DNA from: NORP309 sp964564165 | Lineage (GTDB): Bacteria; Pseudomonadota; Gammaproteobacteria; Xanthomonadales; Marinicellaceae | Direction of reading: 5' to 3' | Assembly: GCA_964564165.1 (NCBI GenBank) | Contig: CAZLZZ010000061.1 | Coordinates: 1 to 17,752 of the forward strand | Length of the DNA: 17,752 nt | In this document: in pieces, positions 1 through 7,198 of the stretch | How the letters are laid out: each line of letters begins with the position of its first letter | Numbering within the stretch: position 1 is the first letter of the stretch | Program-made: the position numbers and the translations under genes | Notes under the pieces: model-generated | What the model was told of the DNA's origin: nothing | Database searches by the model: none | The model's input: the letters and a program-made list of their open reading frames with translations, nothing else

Positions 1-1
1 A

Positions 2-36
2 AAGACAATAGATTCCCGCCTTCGCGGGAATGACGA
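2..36 (+). repeat. Dispersed hairpin repeat, copy 1
   Basis: The core is an 8-bp perfect stem, ATTCCCGC (12-19) and GCGGGAAT (24-31), around a 4-nt loop. It is preceded by AAGACAAT (2-9) and followed by TGACGA. The same arrangement, in the opposite orientation, occurs at 753-795. Short ATTCCC...GGGAAT hairpins of this kind are dispersed in many proteobacterial genomes. Here the pair brackets the gene at 83-742. Confidence 0.8.
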
Positions 37-82
37 CGGTGGGTGAGCAGTTACATATAACTAACTAATAAAAAGGAAAAAT

Positions 83-742
83 ATGAAAAACTCACTGAGT
101 CTGACACTGCTATTTTTAATCTCTACATCCCTTTTTGCTTCTGAGTGGAAGCTTGGAGTAGGGATTTATTATGCTGATATTTCTGGTTTTAATGCCTTTG
201 AAGCTAGCGAAAACACCAATAAGCAACAAACCAAAAACTTGACGGTTCCGTTTATATTCGCAGCAAAGCCTATTGGCGACAAAGTGAATTTGAATTTCAG
301 ATTCAGTTATTATGATGAGATAGTGACCAATGGCAGCTCTTCTGATGGCAATATATTTAATGATCCTAATTTAATTTCTCCTTCTGTGCTGACTCCTTAT
401 CGGTTTTTTGAAAGCATTAAAGAAAGCAGTGTTTCTATAAATTATGTCTTTATAAATAATGACAAATGGAAAATTGAAGCAGGTCCTAGCTTGTCATTTG
501 CTAGGGTTAATTCTGATATGTTTGGCATAGATTTTACCGATAATAGTGGCTCAAATATTGTAACAGGACAATTGGGTAGAAAATTTGCTACATTTACAGA
601 CAATAGTTTTAGTTTAGGGGCTGAAGCTAAAGCCTCTTTTAAGCTGACAAATAAATTCAGTTTCAACCTAACCTATAGATACACTAGCCCATCAGAGAAA
701 AACATTCATTTGTTGGGAGCATCTATCGCTTATAGGCTATAA
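83..742 (+). CDS. Putative outer-membrane beta-barrel protein
   Basis: A 219-residue protein of unknown specific function. Residues 1-19 form a typical Sec signal peptide (short basic start, hydrophobic core, cleavage after LFA). The rest is mainly alternating polar/hydrophobic segments typical of amphipathic beta strands, for example near residues 23-35, 55-78 and 115-140, with a final strand ending IAYRL. Size and pattern fit a small outer-membrane barrel, but I cannot assign it to a named family. The start at 83 is supported by an AAGGA Shine-Dalgarno at 73-77, 5 nt upstream. The gene stands alone between two inverted hairpin repeats; the downstream one could act as its transcription stop. 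Family membership is inferred from composition only. Confidence 0.6.
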   Translation: MKNSLSLTLLFLISTSLFASEWKLGVGIYYADISGFNAFEASENTNKQQTKNLTVPFIFAAKPIGDKVNLNFRFSYYDEIVTNGSSSDGNIFNDPNLISPSVLTPYRFFESIKESSVSINYVFINNDKWKIEAGPSLSFARVNSDMFGIDFTDNSGSNIVTGQLGRKFATFTDNSFSLGAEAKASFKLTNKFSFNLTYRYTSPSEKNIHLLGASIAYRL

Positions 743-752
743 AGAGCTATTC

Positions 753-795
753 TCGTCATTCCCGCGTAGGCGGGAATCCAAAGCTTCATTGTCTT
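753..795 (-). repeat. Dispersed hairpin repeat, copy 2 (inverted)
   Basis: Stem ATTCCCGC (758-765) and GCGGGAAT (770-777) with a 4-nt loop. Read on the minus strand it runs AAGACAAT, a short spacer, the hairpin, then TGACGA, as in copy 1 but with about nine extra bases between AAGACAAT and the hairpin. It lies 10 bp after the stop of the barrel gene and could stop transcription from either side, although no strong T-run follows. The acetoacetyl-CoA synthetase remnant ends at this repeat. Confidence 0.8.
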
Positions 796-1415
796 GGGTA
801 AAATTAATCACCACAACCTTTATCAATGGACGGAATCTTATCAGCAATGATTTTAGCTTTTTGCAAACAATCATGGATCTTACCATTGTAATAATAACCA
901 TCAGCAACAAACATAATCTTCGCCTTAACTTTACCAAATCTATCCACCACACCTTCAAAACCAAAATCAGGCGAAGTAGAAGTCCAAACGGCTCCCAGTG
1001 ATGTTGTGGCCAACATGGCAATAATGGTCTCGGGAATATTGGGAAGAAATCCAGCAACGACATCGCCTTTTTGTATGTTTTGTTGTTTCAGAAATAATTG
1101 TAACTTGGCAACTTCGCAATAGAGTTCATTGTACGTTATTGAAGTTTGCTTACCTTTTTCGTTCTCAAACATTATGGCAGTTCTGTCACTGCGGTGTTTT
1201 AAGATATTTTGTGCATAATTGAGTTTTCCACCAATAAACCATTCGGTATCAATTTTGTGTTTTCCCAACTCAACAACTTCTGAAGCATCTTGTAAAAAGT
1301 CAACATCGCAAAACTCTACAATGGCTTGCCAAAAGTTGCTTGCATCATTAATAGAAAAACTGTGTAATTGCTGATAGTCTTCAGTGTTGCTGGAAAACTC
1401 ATGATTGATATAAGT
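796..1415 (-). pseudogene. Acetoacetyl-CoA synthetase, decayed 5' fragment
   Basis: The minus strand encodes an N-terminal piece of an acetoacetate-CoA ligase (ANL adenylating family), which normally has about 650 residues. Recognisable stretches are FWQAIVEF, EWFIGGKLNYAQNIL, GDVVAGFLPNIPETI, GAVWTSTSPDFG, and a GVVDRF...YNGK segment. The gene is broken in three ways. First, the homologous frame is open only back to 1415 (TAA at 1416-1418) and has no start codon before the homology begins; the ATG at 1268 lies inside the domain. Second, near 812-820 the frame ends in SIDKGCGD, while the next frame continues as IKVVVINF, the sequence expected after this point, so one base has been gained or lost. 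Third, homology stops at the hairpin repeat, and the catalytic ATP-binding and C-terminal domains are absent. No product with synthetase activity is possible. Confidence 0.85.
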
Positions 1416-1623
1416 TTAAAATTTTGAAATTTTGAAATATTTAAATTTTCAATTGCTGATGTGTTTGGCTTCCAAATTGGCATATTCAAGTTAGCTGGAT
1501 TAGATTCTTAAAGCTATTATTTTACCGACTATTGGACAAAAATCTAAATCATTTCACAGTTTTGCACTTATCAAAATTTTTCTGCTTATAATTTGTCAAC
1601 TTTCTTGTATAATCAGCGACCTT
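1416..1623. other. AT-rich intergenic region upstream of the regulator
   Basis: No gene is visible here. The left part (about 1416-1460) is very AT-rich with near-tandem TTTTGAAA units. The right part holds candidate promoter elements for the gene at 1624. Confidence 0.6.
1562..1613 (+). promoter_or_regulatory. Candidate promoter(s) of the winged-helix regulator
   Basis: Two perfect TATAAT hexamers occur, at 1587-1592 (with a weak TTGCAC at 1562-1567, 19-bp spacing) and at 1608-1613 (no clear -35). Use of the second would start transcription about 3 nt before the ATG at 1624, giving a leaderless or nearly leaderless mRNA; use of the first gives a leader of about 25 nt. A single TAATCAG, the reverse complement of the CTGATTA box found elsewhere in the window, overlaps the second -10 (1610-1616). 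Confidence 0.45.
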
Positions 1624-3915
1624 ATGAAATATAATTTTTTGAAATTTACTTTAGATACAGACACAAAAGAGTTGTATGCTGATAATCAACCCATTGAAAT
1701 GACGAAAGGGCATTATGAGTTATTGCTTTTTCTATTGAAAAACCCAGGTAAAATGTTCGCTAAAAGTGACATTATTGAAAAAGTCTGGCAGGGTAGACAT
1801 GTTACAGAGAACTCTATAGACCAAATAATTTCAAAGTTACGTAAAGTTTTAAATAATATTCAACAAGATGTATATATTAAAACGGTTTATGGAAAAGGTT
1901 TGATGTTTGTGCCTGAGGTTAGGATTTCTGCAAGTTCAGTTGAAGTGCAAAATCCAAAAGCATTCCCTTTGAAAAAAGTATTGGGATTAATGGTGTTAAC
2001 TTCTATCGTTGTATTGTTGTTTTTTTTGACAAACAACAAACAAACTGAAATAACAAAACAGAACAAATCATTACTGCTGATAATGTCAGCAGATGTTAAC
2101 AATGAAAATAATGATAATGCTTGGCTCAACCAAGCATCTGGAAATTTTATTGAACAAATGTTTGGCATAGCCAACATAGCACAATTAAAAAAAATAAAAA
2201 ACAAGCCTGAGCATTTAAACAGACAGCAGTACATAAACAATCAATGGGAAATATCTCCTGAATTAAAAGTTGTGACCAGTCATTTGGTATTTGAAAACAA
2301 TATCTACAAAGTAGAATTGAATATTACCAATCGGTTACAACATCAAATTAGTCAATCTTTTTCTCATCAAAATTTAAGTACAGTCATGACCATGGCGAGT
2401 CAATGGCTGGTAGAACAAGTTAATCAATCTACTAAGAATACTAAGATTAATTCCCTAATCCCCAAAAATTCTTATGCGGTTGAGTTGTATATGCATGGTC
2501 TTTCTAGTTTGCACAAAGGTGAAATTGAGAAAGCCAATAATTATTTTCAATTGTGTTTGTCAGAATCTCCTGATTTTTATTTGGCACGATTGCAACTGGC
2601 GAAAGTTAAAAGTGCCCAAGGTAAACCACAGGAAAGTTTGGCCATTTTAGAGACATTATCTCAAAGCCCAGTTTTTGAACAGTTACAAATTCAGATAGAA
2701 ACCATGCGTGGTGATATTTACGACACCCAAGGAAAGTACATTTTGGCGCGTGACTTGTATGTTTCGGTACTGGCTAAGTACAAAGATACAAACAGTATGC
2801 AACTTGATGAAATTCGCTTCAATCTGAGCCAAACCTATGCGGCTTTGGCAGAATATGAAAGCGCACTAAATGAGCTGAATAATTTAGAGAAAAATATAGA
2901 CCCTTCGCAAAATCTTGAATTATTGGCACATGTTTTACAAAAAAAGGCTAGCATATTGCAACACATGGGTCACGTTACACAAGCCCAAAAAGCAGCCAAA
3001 AAATCTTTAGGAATTTTCAATCAATTAGAAGATTTATTGGGTGAAGCAAAACTGTATATCACCTTAGCAAGAATTTCCACCCACCAAGGTGATTACAACA
3101 AATCAATTGATTCTCTCGAACAAGCATTAATCATTAACCGTTCGCTAGATTACAAATTGGGTGTTGGTGCCACTTTGAATGAATTAATTTATGTTTTAAT
3201 GGTGAAAGGTGATTTTGATAAGGCATGGCAAGCCAATATTGAGATGAAAGAAATTGCTTTAGAGATTGATTACACTGCCATGTTACAAATTTCAATTCAA
3301 TATTTTGAAGACATATCACGTTCACAAAAGAAATTTAAAGCAGCTGAAATTTATTTACAAGAACATTTACAATTGGCCCAAGCATCTAACAATAAAAGGT
3401 CGTTGTTGAAGAATAAATTATTGGCGATTCATTTGTATCTTGATCAAGAAAAACTGGATGACATTCTAAGTCTGATAGCCGATGTTCAAACTTATATTGA
3501 TGAAACCAAAGAAATCAGATTACAACCTCGCATCAATTTACACTTGGCCCGCTATTATTTTCTTAAAAATGAAAATGATAAAGCCATAGGCTTATTAATG
3601 CCCTCCAAAGAATTAGCTAAATCTACCGAAGACGGTGAAACCATTGTCGAAATTAATAATTTATTGGCCGAATATTATATTGATTCAAACAATGCCCAAA
3701 AAGCATTGAGCATACTCGAAGATTCAGTAGAATACAAACCACTGCCTTATCCCTATTTGTTACTAAAATCTAAAGCCAATAAACTATTGGGAAATAAGTT
3801 AAAAGCCTTAGATTTAGCCAATGAATGTAAAAATACTTCCAACCAATGGTGGTCGATTGATGATAATGTTTATCTTGATAAACTCAAACAATCAAGCAAC
3901 CACATACAAGGTTGA
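1624..3915 (+). CDS. CadC-like membrane winged-helix regulator with TPR region
   Basis: A 763-residue one-component transcription regulator. Residues 1-98 form an OmpR/PhoB-type winged helix (Trans_reg_C), with MTKGHYELLLFLLKNPG before the recognition region, TENSIDQIISKLRKVL as the probable recognition helix and VYGKGLMF as the wing. One transmembrane helix follows at about 119-137, giving the CadC/ToxR layout: DNA-binding domain in the cytoplasm, remainder in the periplasm. Residues from about 285 to 750 are helical with repeated TPR-like pairs (for example near SLHKGEIEKANNYFQLCL and THQGDYNKSIDSLEQAL), suiting protein or peptide sensing. There is no receiver domain. The ATG at 1624 has no Shine-Dalgarno but begins exactly at the winged-helix fold. 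Its target genes are not shown by the sequence; the block at 3947-11410 has operators of matching geometry. It ends 31 bp from the convergent gene's stop. Confidence 0.85.
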   Translation: MKYNFLKFTLDTDTKELYADNQPIEMTKGHYELLLFLLKNPGKMFAKSDIIEKVWQGRHVTENSIDQIISKLRKVLNNIQQDVYIKTVYGKGLMFVPEVRISASSVEVQNPKAFPLKKVLGLMVLTSIVVLLFFLTNNKQTEITKQNKSLLLIMSADVNNENNDNAWLNQASGNFIEQMFGIANIAQLKKIKNKPEHLNRQQYINNQWEISPELKVVTSHLVFENNIYKVELNITNRLQHQISQSFSHQNLSTVMTMASQWLVEQVNQSTKNTKINSLIPKNSYAVELYMHGLSSLHKGEIEKANNYFQLCLSESPDFYLARLQLAKVKSAQGKPQESLAILETLSQSPVFEQLQIQIETMRGDIYDTQGKYILARDLYVSVLAKYKDTNSMQLDEIRFNLSQTYAALAEYESALNELNNLEKNIDPSQNLELLAHVLQKKASILQHMGHVTQAQKAAKKSLGIFNQLEDLLGEAKLYITLARISTHQGDYNKSIDSLEQALIINRSLDYKLGVGATLNELIYVLMVKGDFDKAWQANIEMKEIALEIDYTAMLQISIQYFEDISRSQKKFKAAEIYLQEHLQLAQASNNKRSLLKNKLLAIHLYLDQEKLDDILSLIADVQTYIDETKEIRLQPRINLHLARYYFLKNENDKAIGLLMPSKELAKSTEDGETIVEINNLLAEYYIDSNNAQKALSILEDSVEYKPLPYPYLLLKSKANKLLGNKLKALDLANECKNTSNQWWSIDDNVYLDKLKQSSNHIQG

Positions 3916-3946
3916 AGGATATCTATTGGTACTATGATTTGAAATG

Positions 3947-4987
3947 TTAATATACTAACAGCATCATTGAAGTTCGCCATTTATTACCGTTACTAAGTTT
4001 TACTCCCGTACATAAAAGCCCTGAACCACCAAACGCTTTACAATTTGCTCCTATATTTTGGGCAACTGAGGAACTTGGTCTCGTAACAGCACTCACTTGC
4101 CAATACCGTTGCGATATGTTAGTTGGAAAGGAGACGATGCATTGCCCAACGTCAAAACCAGGAGCAATTGTAACTGGTAAATCGTTAATATTATTAGCAT
4201 ATCTAACAATAGTTGCAGTAGGAACATCATGTGAGCAATAAAATGTTACCATGTATTTCATTATGCCATTGTTGTTGCCGTTTTGTTTGACATCACCATG
4301 TACATATAGCCCTCCCTGAGGAGGTGATGAATTGTTAGTCCCAACGCTCATACCGCCATTGTTTTTAATCACAAATTTGGTTGAACTACCGATCTGTACA
4401 CGAAACGGGTCATCAGACCCAGTAGCAGATATGTGTAAAGTTGCATTCGGACTACCTGTTCCTACTCCAACTTTACCTGTGGTATAAGTAATTTGACTTC
4501 CTATGATAGTCCAAGGTGACGAAGTAACAGTTTCACCAACCCAATTGCTTCCATCAAATTGTAAAACATCTCCATTTGATGCGCCATTGGCAGCTAAGAA
4601 TTCTGCTTGCACAGCATACGGAACAGCAGATAATCTTTGTCGAGGTGCTAAAGCAATATGCGACCCTGGATTAGAAGATTCTTTAACCAATAATTGCAAC
4701 CAATACTCGGTGCCATTATAAACCACATCCCCAAAATCAACTTCAGCAATAGTAAACAAACCATTGGTGACTTGCACATTGGGAAATTGTTTAAAAGTTA
4801 CCGCTGTTGGTCCTGCAACCTCGGTTAACATTAACGCTATTTGAATACTGTATTCGCCATTAGCGGGAGCGCCGCTGTCTATCAGTTCACCTTGGTAACT
4901 AAATCCACTGCCGATAACGCCTACAGCATAGGTGTTGGTGGTAAAAGCCACAATAAATATTGCTATAATTATAATTGTATTTTTCAT
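3947..4987 (-). CDS. Secreted protein with SYQG...PRQRLSAVPYA domain
   Basis: A 346-residue exported protein of unknown function. Residues 1-21 are a signal peptide ending in TYA. Residues about 28-130 resemble a domain widespread in bacterial secreted proteins, recognised by FSYQGELIDSGAPANGEYSI at its start and APRQRLSAVPYAVQA at its end. A middle part with GKVGVGTGSPNATLHI resembles the shaft repeats of tail-fibre-like and adhesin-like proteins. The C-terminal part (about 240-346) holds four cysteines (FYCSH, GQC, ANC, LLC) that could form two disulfides. No peptidase S74 chaperone domain is present. It is the last gene of a three-gene operon: its ATG lies 8 bp after the previous stop, and the AGGGGA Shine-Dalgarno overlaps that stop codon. 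Unlike its partners, it lacks the IFNNGFE tail. Confidence 0.7.
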   Translation of the reverse strand: MKNTIIIIAIFIVAFTTNTYAVGVIGSGFSYQGELIDSGAPANGEYSIQIALMLTEVAGPTAVTFKQFPNVQVTNGLFTIAEVDFGDVVYNGTEYWLQLLVKESSNPGSHIALAPRQRLSAVPYAVQAEFLAANGASNGDVLQFDGSNWVGETVTSSPWTIIGSQITYTTGKVGVGTGSPNATLHISATGSDDPFRVQIGSSTKFVIKNNGGMSVGTNNSSPPQGGLYVHGDVKQNGNNNGIMKYMVTFYCSHDVPTATIVRYANNINDLPVTIAPGFDVGQCIVSFPTNISQRYWQVSAVTRPSSSVAQNIGANCKAFGGSGLLCTGVKLSNGNKWRTSMMLLVY

Positions 4988-4995
4988 ATTTTCCC

Positions 4996-5250
4996 CTATT
5001 CGAATCCGTTGTTAAATATTAATTCTTCTGTATTGGTGGCTTGGGTTTGATGCCACAACCCACCATTTAGGCTATAGCTCCCACCCGTAATTGTATTACT
5101 GGCATCAACTTGGCCAATACTGGCGTTTAGACTAAAGCCACCACCTGTGCTGGCTCCACCTCCACTGTTGATGCTGTGTTTTTTCATTTCATATTGCGCT
5201 ATAGATTGGTTGATACTGATGAGACCGCAAAGTATTAATTTTTTTTTCAT
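4996..5250 (-). CDS. Small secreted protein ending in IFNNGFE
   Basis: An 84-residue protein: signal peptide at 1-19 (ends SIAQ), then a glycine-rich core with SGGGASTGGGFSL, a SIGQVDA turn and SYSLNGGLWHQ, a short linker, and the C-terminal IFNNGFE. The core matches a motif I know from larger bacterial exported proteins (GGG-x-S-x-GG ... GQ-x-D ... GG-x-W), with no known activity. It is translated from an operon: ATG only 6 bp after the stop of the beta-helix gene, with a weak GAG signal provided by the last codons of that gene, so translational coupling is likely. This is close to a minimal tagged export substrate. Existence is well supported by signal peptide, motif and spacing; function is unknown. 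Confidence 0.75.
   Translation of the reverse strand: MKKKLILCGLISINQSIAQYEMKKHSINSGGGASTGGGFSLNASIGQVDASNTITGGSYSLNGGLWHQTQATNTEELIFNNGFE
4999..5019 (-). other. C-terminal IFNNGFE tag (mini-protein)
   Basis: Codes for residues 78-84, directly followed by TAG. The same heptapeptide ends the protein encoded at 5257-6990 and occurs near the end of the one at 7199-11410. Synonymous codons differ among the copies, which points to conservation of the peptide rather than recent DNA copying. Confidence 0.8.
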
Positions 5251-5256
5251 TGGTTT

Positions 5257-6990
5257 TTACTCAAACCCATTGTTAAAGATAGTTTCTGGTAATGCTTCAG
5301 TATACAGTTCTGATGACATTTTACTGGTTTGCCCCGACCATGTATTTGGGATAGTTTCATTGGCCACAGATGTACTGGTTGTTCTGATTCCAAAACCATT
5401 AGCAAGCGGCGCGGTTAATGTGAAGTTAAATTGTCCGTTAGCATTGGCAGTAGTTGACCCTAAATAAGCCAATGCTTCTTGATTGGCATCGGTATCATCA
5501 AGATAAAAGTCAATGGTACAATTGGGACAGGGACTCGGGTCACCATTAAAATTACTCAAATGGTTTTCACCAGTAACATTGATTCCTGAGATGGCCGTTA
5601 TTTGTGCAGGTTCAAATGTACGAATAGGGGTAGTCAATAAGGGACCAATTTCAAAATATTTTTCTGGGCCATCAATAACTAGGTTTCTGCGAATAGTATT
5701 GCCGCCATCTAAAAAAGAGTTGACGGTCGTATCAGACCACAAAATAGCACCAGTGGTATTGGCAAAGCCATTTCTTACACCGTATAATTGATTGTCGAGA
5801 ATCATATGGCCATTATTGAGTTCAACTATTCCTTCACGTTGAGTGGAGAGTTTTAGCCCTTGGCCACAAACACCAACCTGTTCACCAGAACTGTCTTTGC
5901 CAATAATGTTTAATTCAACAGTGTGTAGTTTTCCAAATATAGTTAACGCCTCTGGAGGCGTGGAAAAAGTACTGTGTATGGTTTGCAATCCAGCAATATG
6001 GTTGCCCTGTATGAGTAAACCTAGCCCCGCAGCAGAAATACCCGCACCGCCGAACCATTCATTGGCATCAATTGCAGGAAAAACAGGGTTGATGTTGGTA
6101 AAAGTTCTGCATTTAAGTGCGCCAGGAACCACAGGCACAGTCCCATCAACTCTGGTACCAATGCGGTTATTGCTGATTTCCACATTTTGCGTGGCAGAAT
6201 TAATTTCAATGGCAAACGTACTGGCCCCAGTAATGATGTTGCCATTAATCAACATGTCATCGGCCTTGTTAGTGGTTAATATACCGTGACTTCCTGCCAA
6301 GTTATCGGTATTTCCAAGTAAATCACCAAAAACAACAGTCATACCATCGGCAGATAAGCCCCAAGTATTGTTTTGAAAAACACCATGGGCTTGTTTCCAA
6401 TGAATACTCATGCCTCCCATAAAACCTATACTTTGAATAGTAACCCCATCAATTTCAACATCTAAAGTTTCTTGTGTGTCGATCATAATTATTGGCATTT
6501 GCCCATTTAAGACATTGATATCAGGCCCAATAATTGTGATTGGCCCTGTTACATCAGTTGCTGAAGATTGGGGCTTTAAACCAAAGAAACTAGACGATGC
6601 AGCACTAGATACAGGCAGTATCCATTGTCCATTTGTGGTATTAAATTGAATATCGTCAGCATCACCATTGGCGCCTTTTAATCCATCAAAAATAATGGTG
6701 ATTGGTGTGCAGCCAGGGCAGGCATTTTCATCGGCCATAGCACCGGCTTGGCGCAAAGCTCTGCGAAAGGTACATTTTCCCGCACCAGATCCAGTAGTAT
6801 CTGGCTGAAACAACCCACCTTGTGAATAATTACAGGTGTGGATGTTACTGCTAGGCTCTTCATCTAACGCCCAATCCACCTCAATGGTAGTCGCTCCATA
6901 TCCTATGGTTGTTATGAGCATCGATAGAACAAGCAGTGATTTTACTTGCCTTTGTATGTGTACAAGGGTTTTTACTAACTTATGTTGCAT
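5257..6990 (-). CDS. Secreted parallel beta-helix protein (CSLREA-like) ending in IFNNGFE
   Basis: A 577-residue exported protein. A long signal peptide (about 1-33, cleavage near GYGA) is followed by a CSLREA-like start, where CTFRRALRQAG takes the place of the usual C-[ST]-LR-[ED]-A motif. Residues about 150-450 have the asparagine/glycine-rich turns of right-handed parallel beta-helix repeats (for example VEISNNRIGT, LLIQGNHIAG, HMILDNQLYG). Residues about 490-555 form a carbohydrate-binding-like beta segment (IDFYLDD...YLGSTTANANGQFNFTL), common after such helices. The last residues are IFNNGFE. No lyase catalytic residues can be assigned, so a surface or adhesive role is as likely as an enzymatic one. 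A GGAG Shine-Dalgarno lies 7 nt before the ATG. It is the first gene of a three-gene operon preceded by the 11-bp repeat array at 7050-7097. Confidence 0.8.
   Translation of the reverse strand: MQHKLVKTLVHIQRQVKSLLVLSMLITTIGYGATTIEVDWALDEEPSSNIHTCNYSQGGLFQPDTTGSGAGKCTFRRALRQAGAMADENACPGCTPITIIFDGLKGANGDADDIQFNTTNGQWILPVSSAASSSFFGLKPQSSATDVTGPITIIGPDINVLNGQMPIIMIDTQETLDVEIDGVTIQSIGFMGGMSIHWKQAHGVFQNNTWGLSADGMTVVFGDLLGNTDNLAGSHGILTTNKADDMLINGNIITGASTFAIEINSATQNVEISNNRIGTRVDGTVPVVPGALKCRTFTNINPVFPAIDANEWFGGAGISAAGLGLLIQGNHIAGLQTIHSTFSTPPEALTIFGKLHTVELNIIGKDSSGEQVGVCGQGLKLSTQREGIVELNNGHMILDNQLYGVRNGFANTTGAILWSDTTVNSFLDGGNTIRRNLVIDGPEKYFEIGPLLTTPIRTFEPAQITAISGINVTGENHLSNFNGDPSPCPNCTIDFYLDDTDANQEALAYLGSTTANANGQFNFTLTAPLANGFGIRTTSTSVANETIPNTWSGQTSKMSSELYTEALPETIFNNGFE
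5260..5280 (-). other. C-terminal IFNNGFE tag (beta-helix protein)
   Basis: Codes for residues 571-577, directly followed by TAA. It is identical in peptide to the tag at 4999-5019 but uses different codons for N, G, F and E. Confidence 0.8.
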
Positions 6991-7022
6991 GTGTGACTCC
7001 TATCTATTATTTTCAGGGGGCT

Positions 7023-7056
7023 ATTTTAAACAGGTGTTGAATTTGAATTCTGATTA
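7023..7056 (-). promoter_or_regulatory. Putative activator-dependent promoter of the beta-helix operon
   Basis: A -10 hexamer TAAAAT (7023-7028, minus strand) has no acceptable -35: the hexamer 17 bp upstream reads AGAATT. The first CTGATTA box (7050-7056) overlaps this -35 position, as expected when an activator replaces the -35 contact. The same -10/box spacing occurs at 11440-11473. Confidence 0.55.
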
Positions 7057-7097
7057 GACTCTGATTAGACTCTGATTAGATTCTGATTTGGTCCTGA
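7050..7097. repeat. Direct-repeat operator array, 11-bp period (5 units)
   Basis: On the plus strand, CTGATTA starts at 7050, 7061 and 7072, CTGATTT at 7083 and CTGAAAA at 7094: five units at exactly 11-bp intervals, all beginning CTGA. The array ends 60 bp upstream of the start codon at 6990. One unit per helical turn places all sites on one face of the DNA, the geometry of OmpR/PhoB-family operators such as the pho box. The same box recurs upstream of the BspA-type gene. Confidence 0.8.
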
Positions 7098-7103
7098 AAA
7101 GCT

Positions 7104-7173
7104 TTAAAAGACACTTTTCTGGGAGTTGGACATCAACCCCGAGGTATTGTGTCGCGGGGTTAATGTCTTTTAA
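7104..7173 (-). terminator. Nested hairpin after the BspA-type gene
   Basis: The inner stem pairs 7129-7141 with 7155-7167 (12 of 13 bp, containing AACCCCG/CGGGGTT) around a 13-nt loop. An outer perfect 10-bp pair joins TTAAAAGACA (7104-7113) to TGTCTTTTAA (7164-7173), overlapping the inner stem over GACA. It starts 25 bp after the stop of the gene at 7199 and lies just before the repeat array of the next operon, so it probably ends or stabilises that transcript. On the minus strand the inner stem has no immediate T-run; the outer pair ends in TTTTAA. Confidence 0.55.
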
Positions 7174-7198
7174 TTTCTTAACTATTTATCCAATGTGC

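Noticed and set aside
737..1063. A 108-codon minus-strand frame that could be called a gene
   Set aside because: It is the shifted frame of the synthetase remnant running through the hairpin repeat; only its KVVVINF part continues the homology.
3945..3960. TGTTA/TAACA inverted repeat between the convergent genes as a shared terminator
   Set aside because: Only 5 AT-rich base pairs, partly inside the stop codon of the minus-strand gene; too weak to call.
3947..4987. Phage tail fibre with S74 intramolecular chaperone
   Set aside because: The GVGTGSPNATLHI motif is suggestive, but the protein has a signal peptide, no S74 catalytic domain, and no phage genes nearby.
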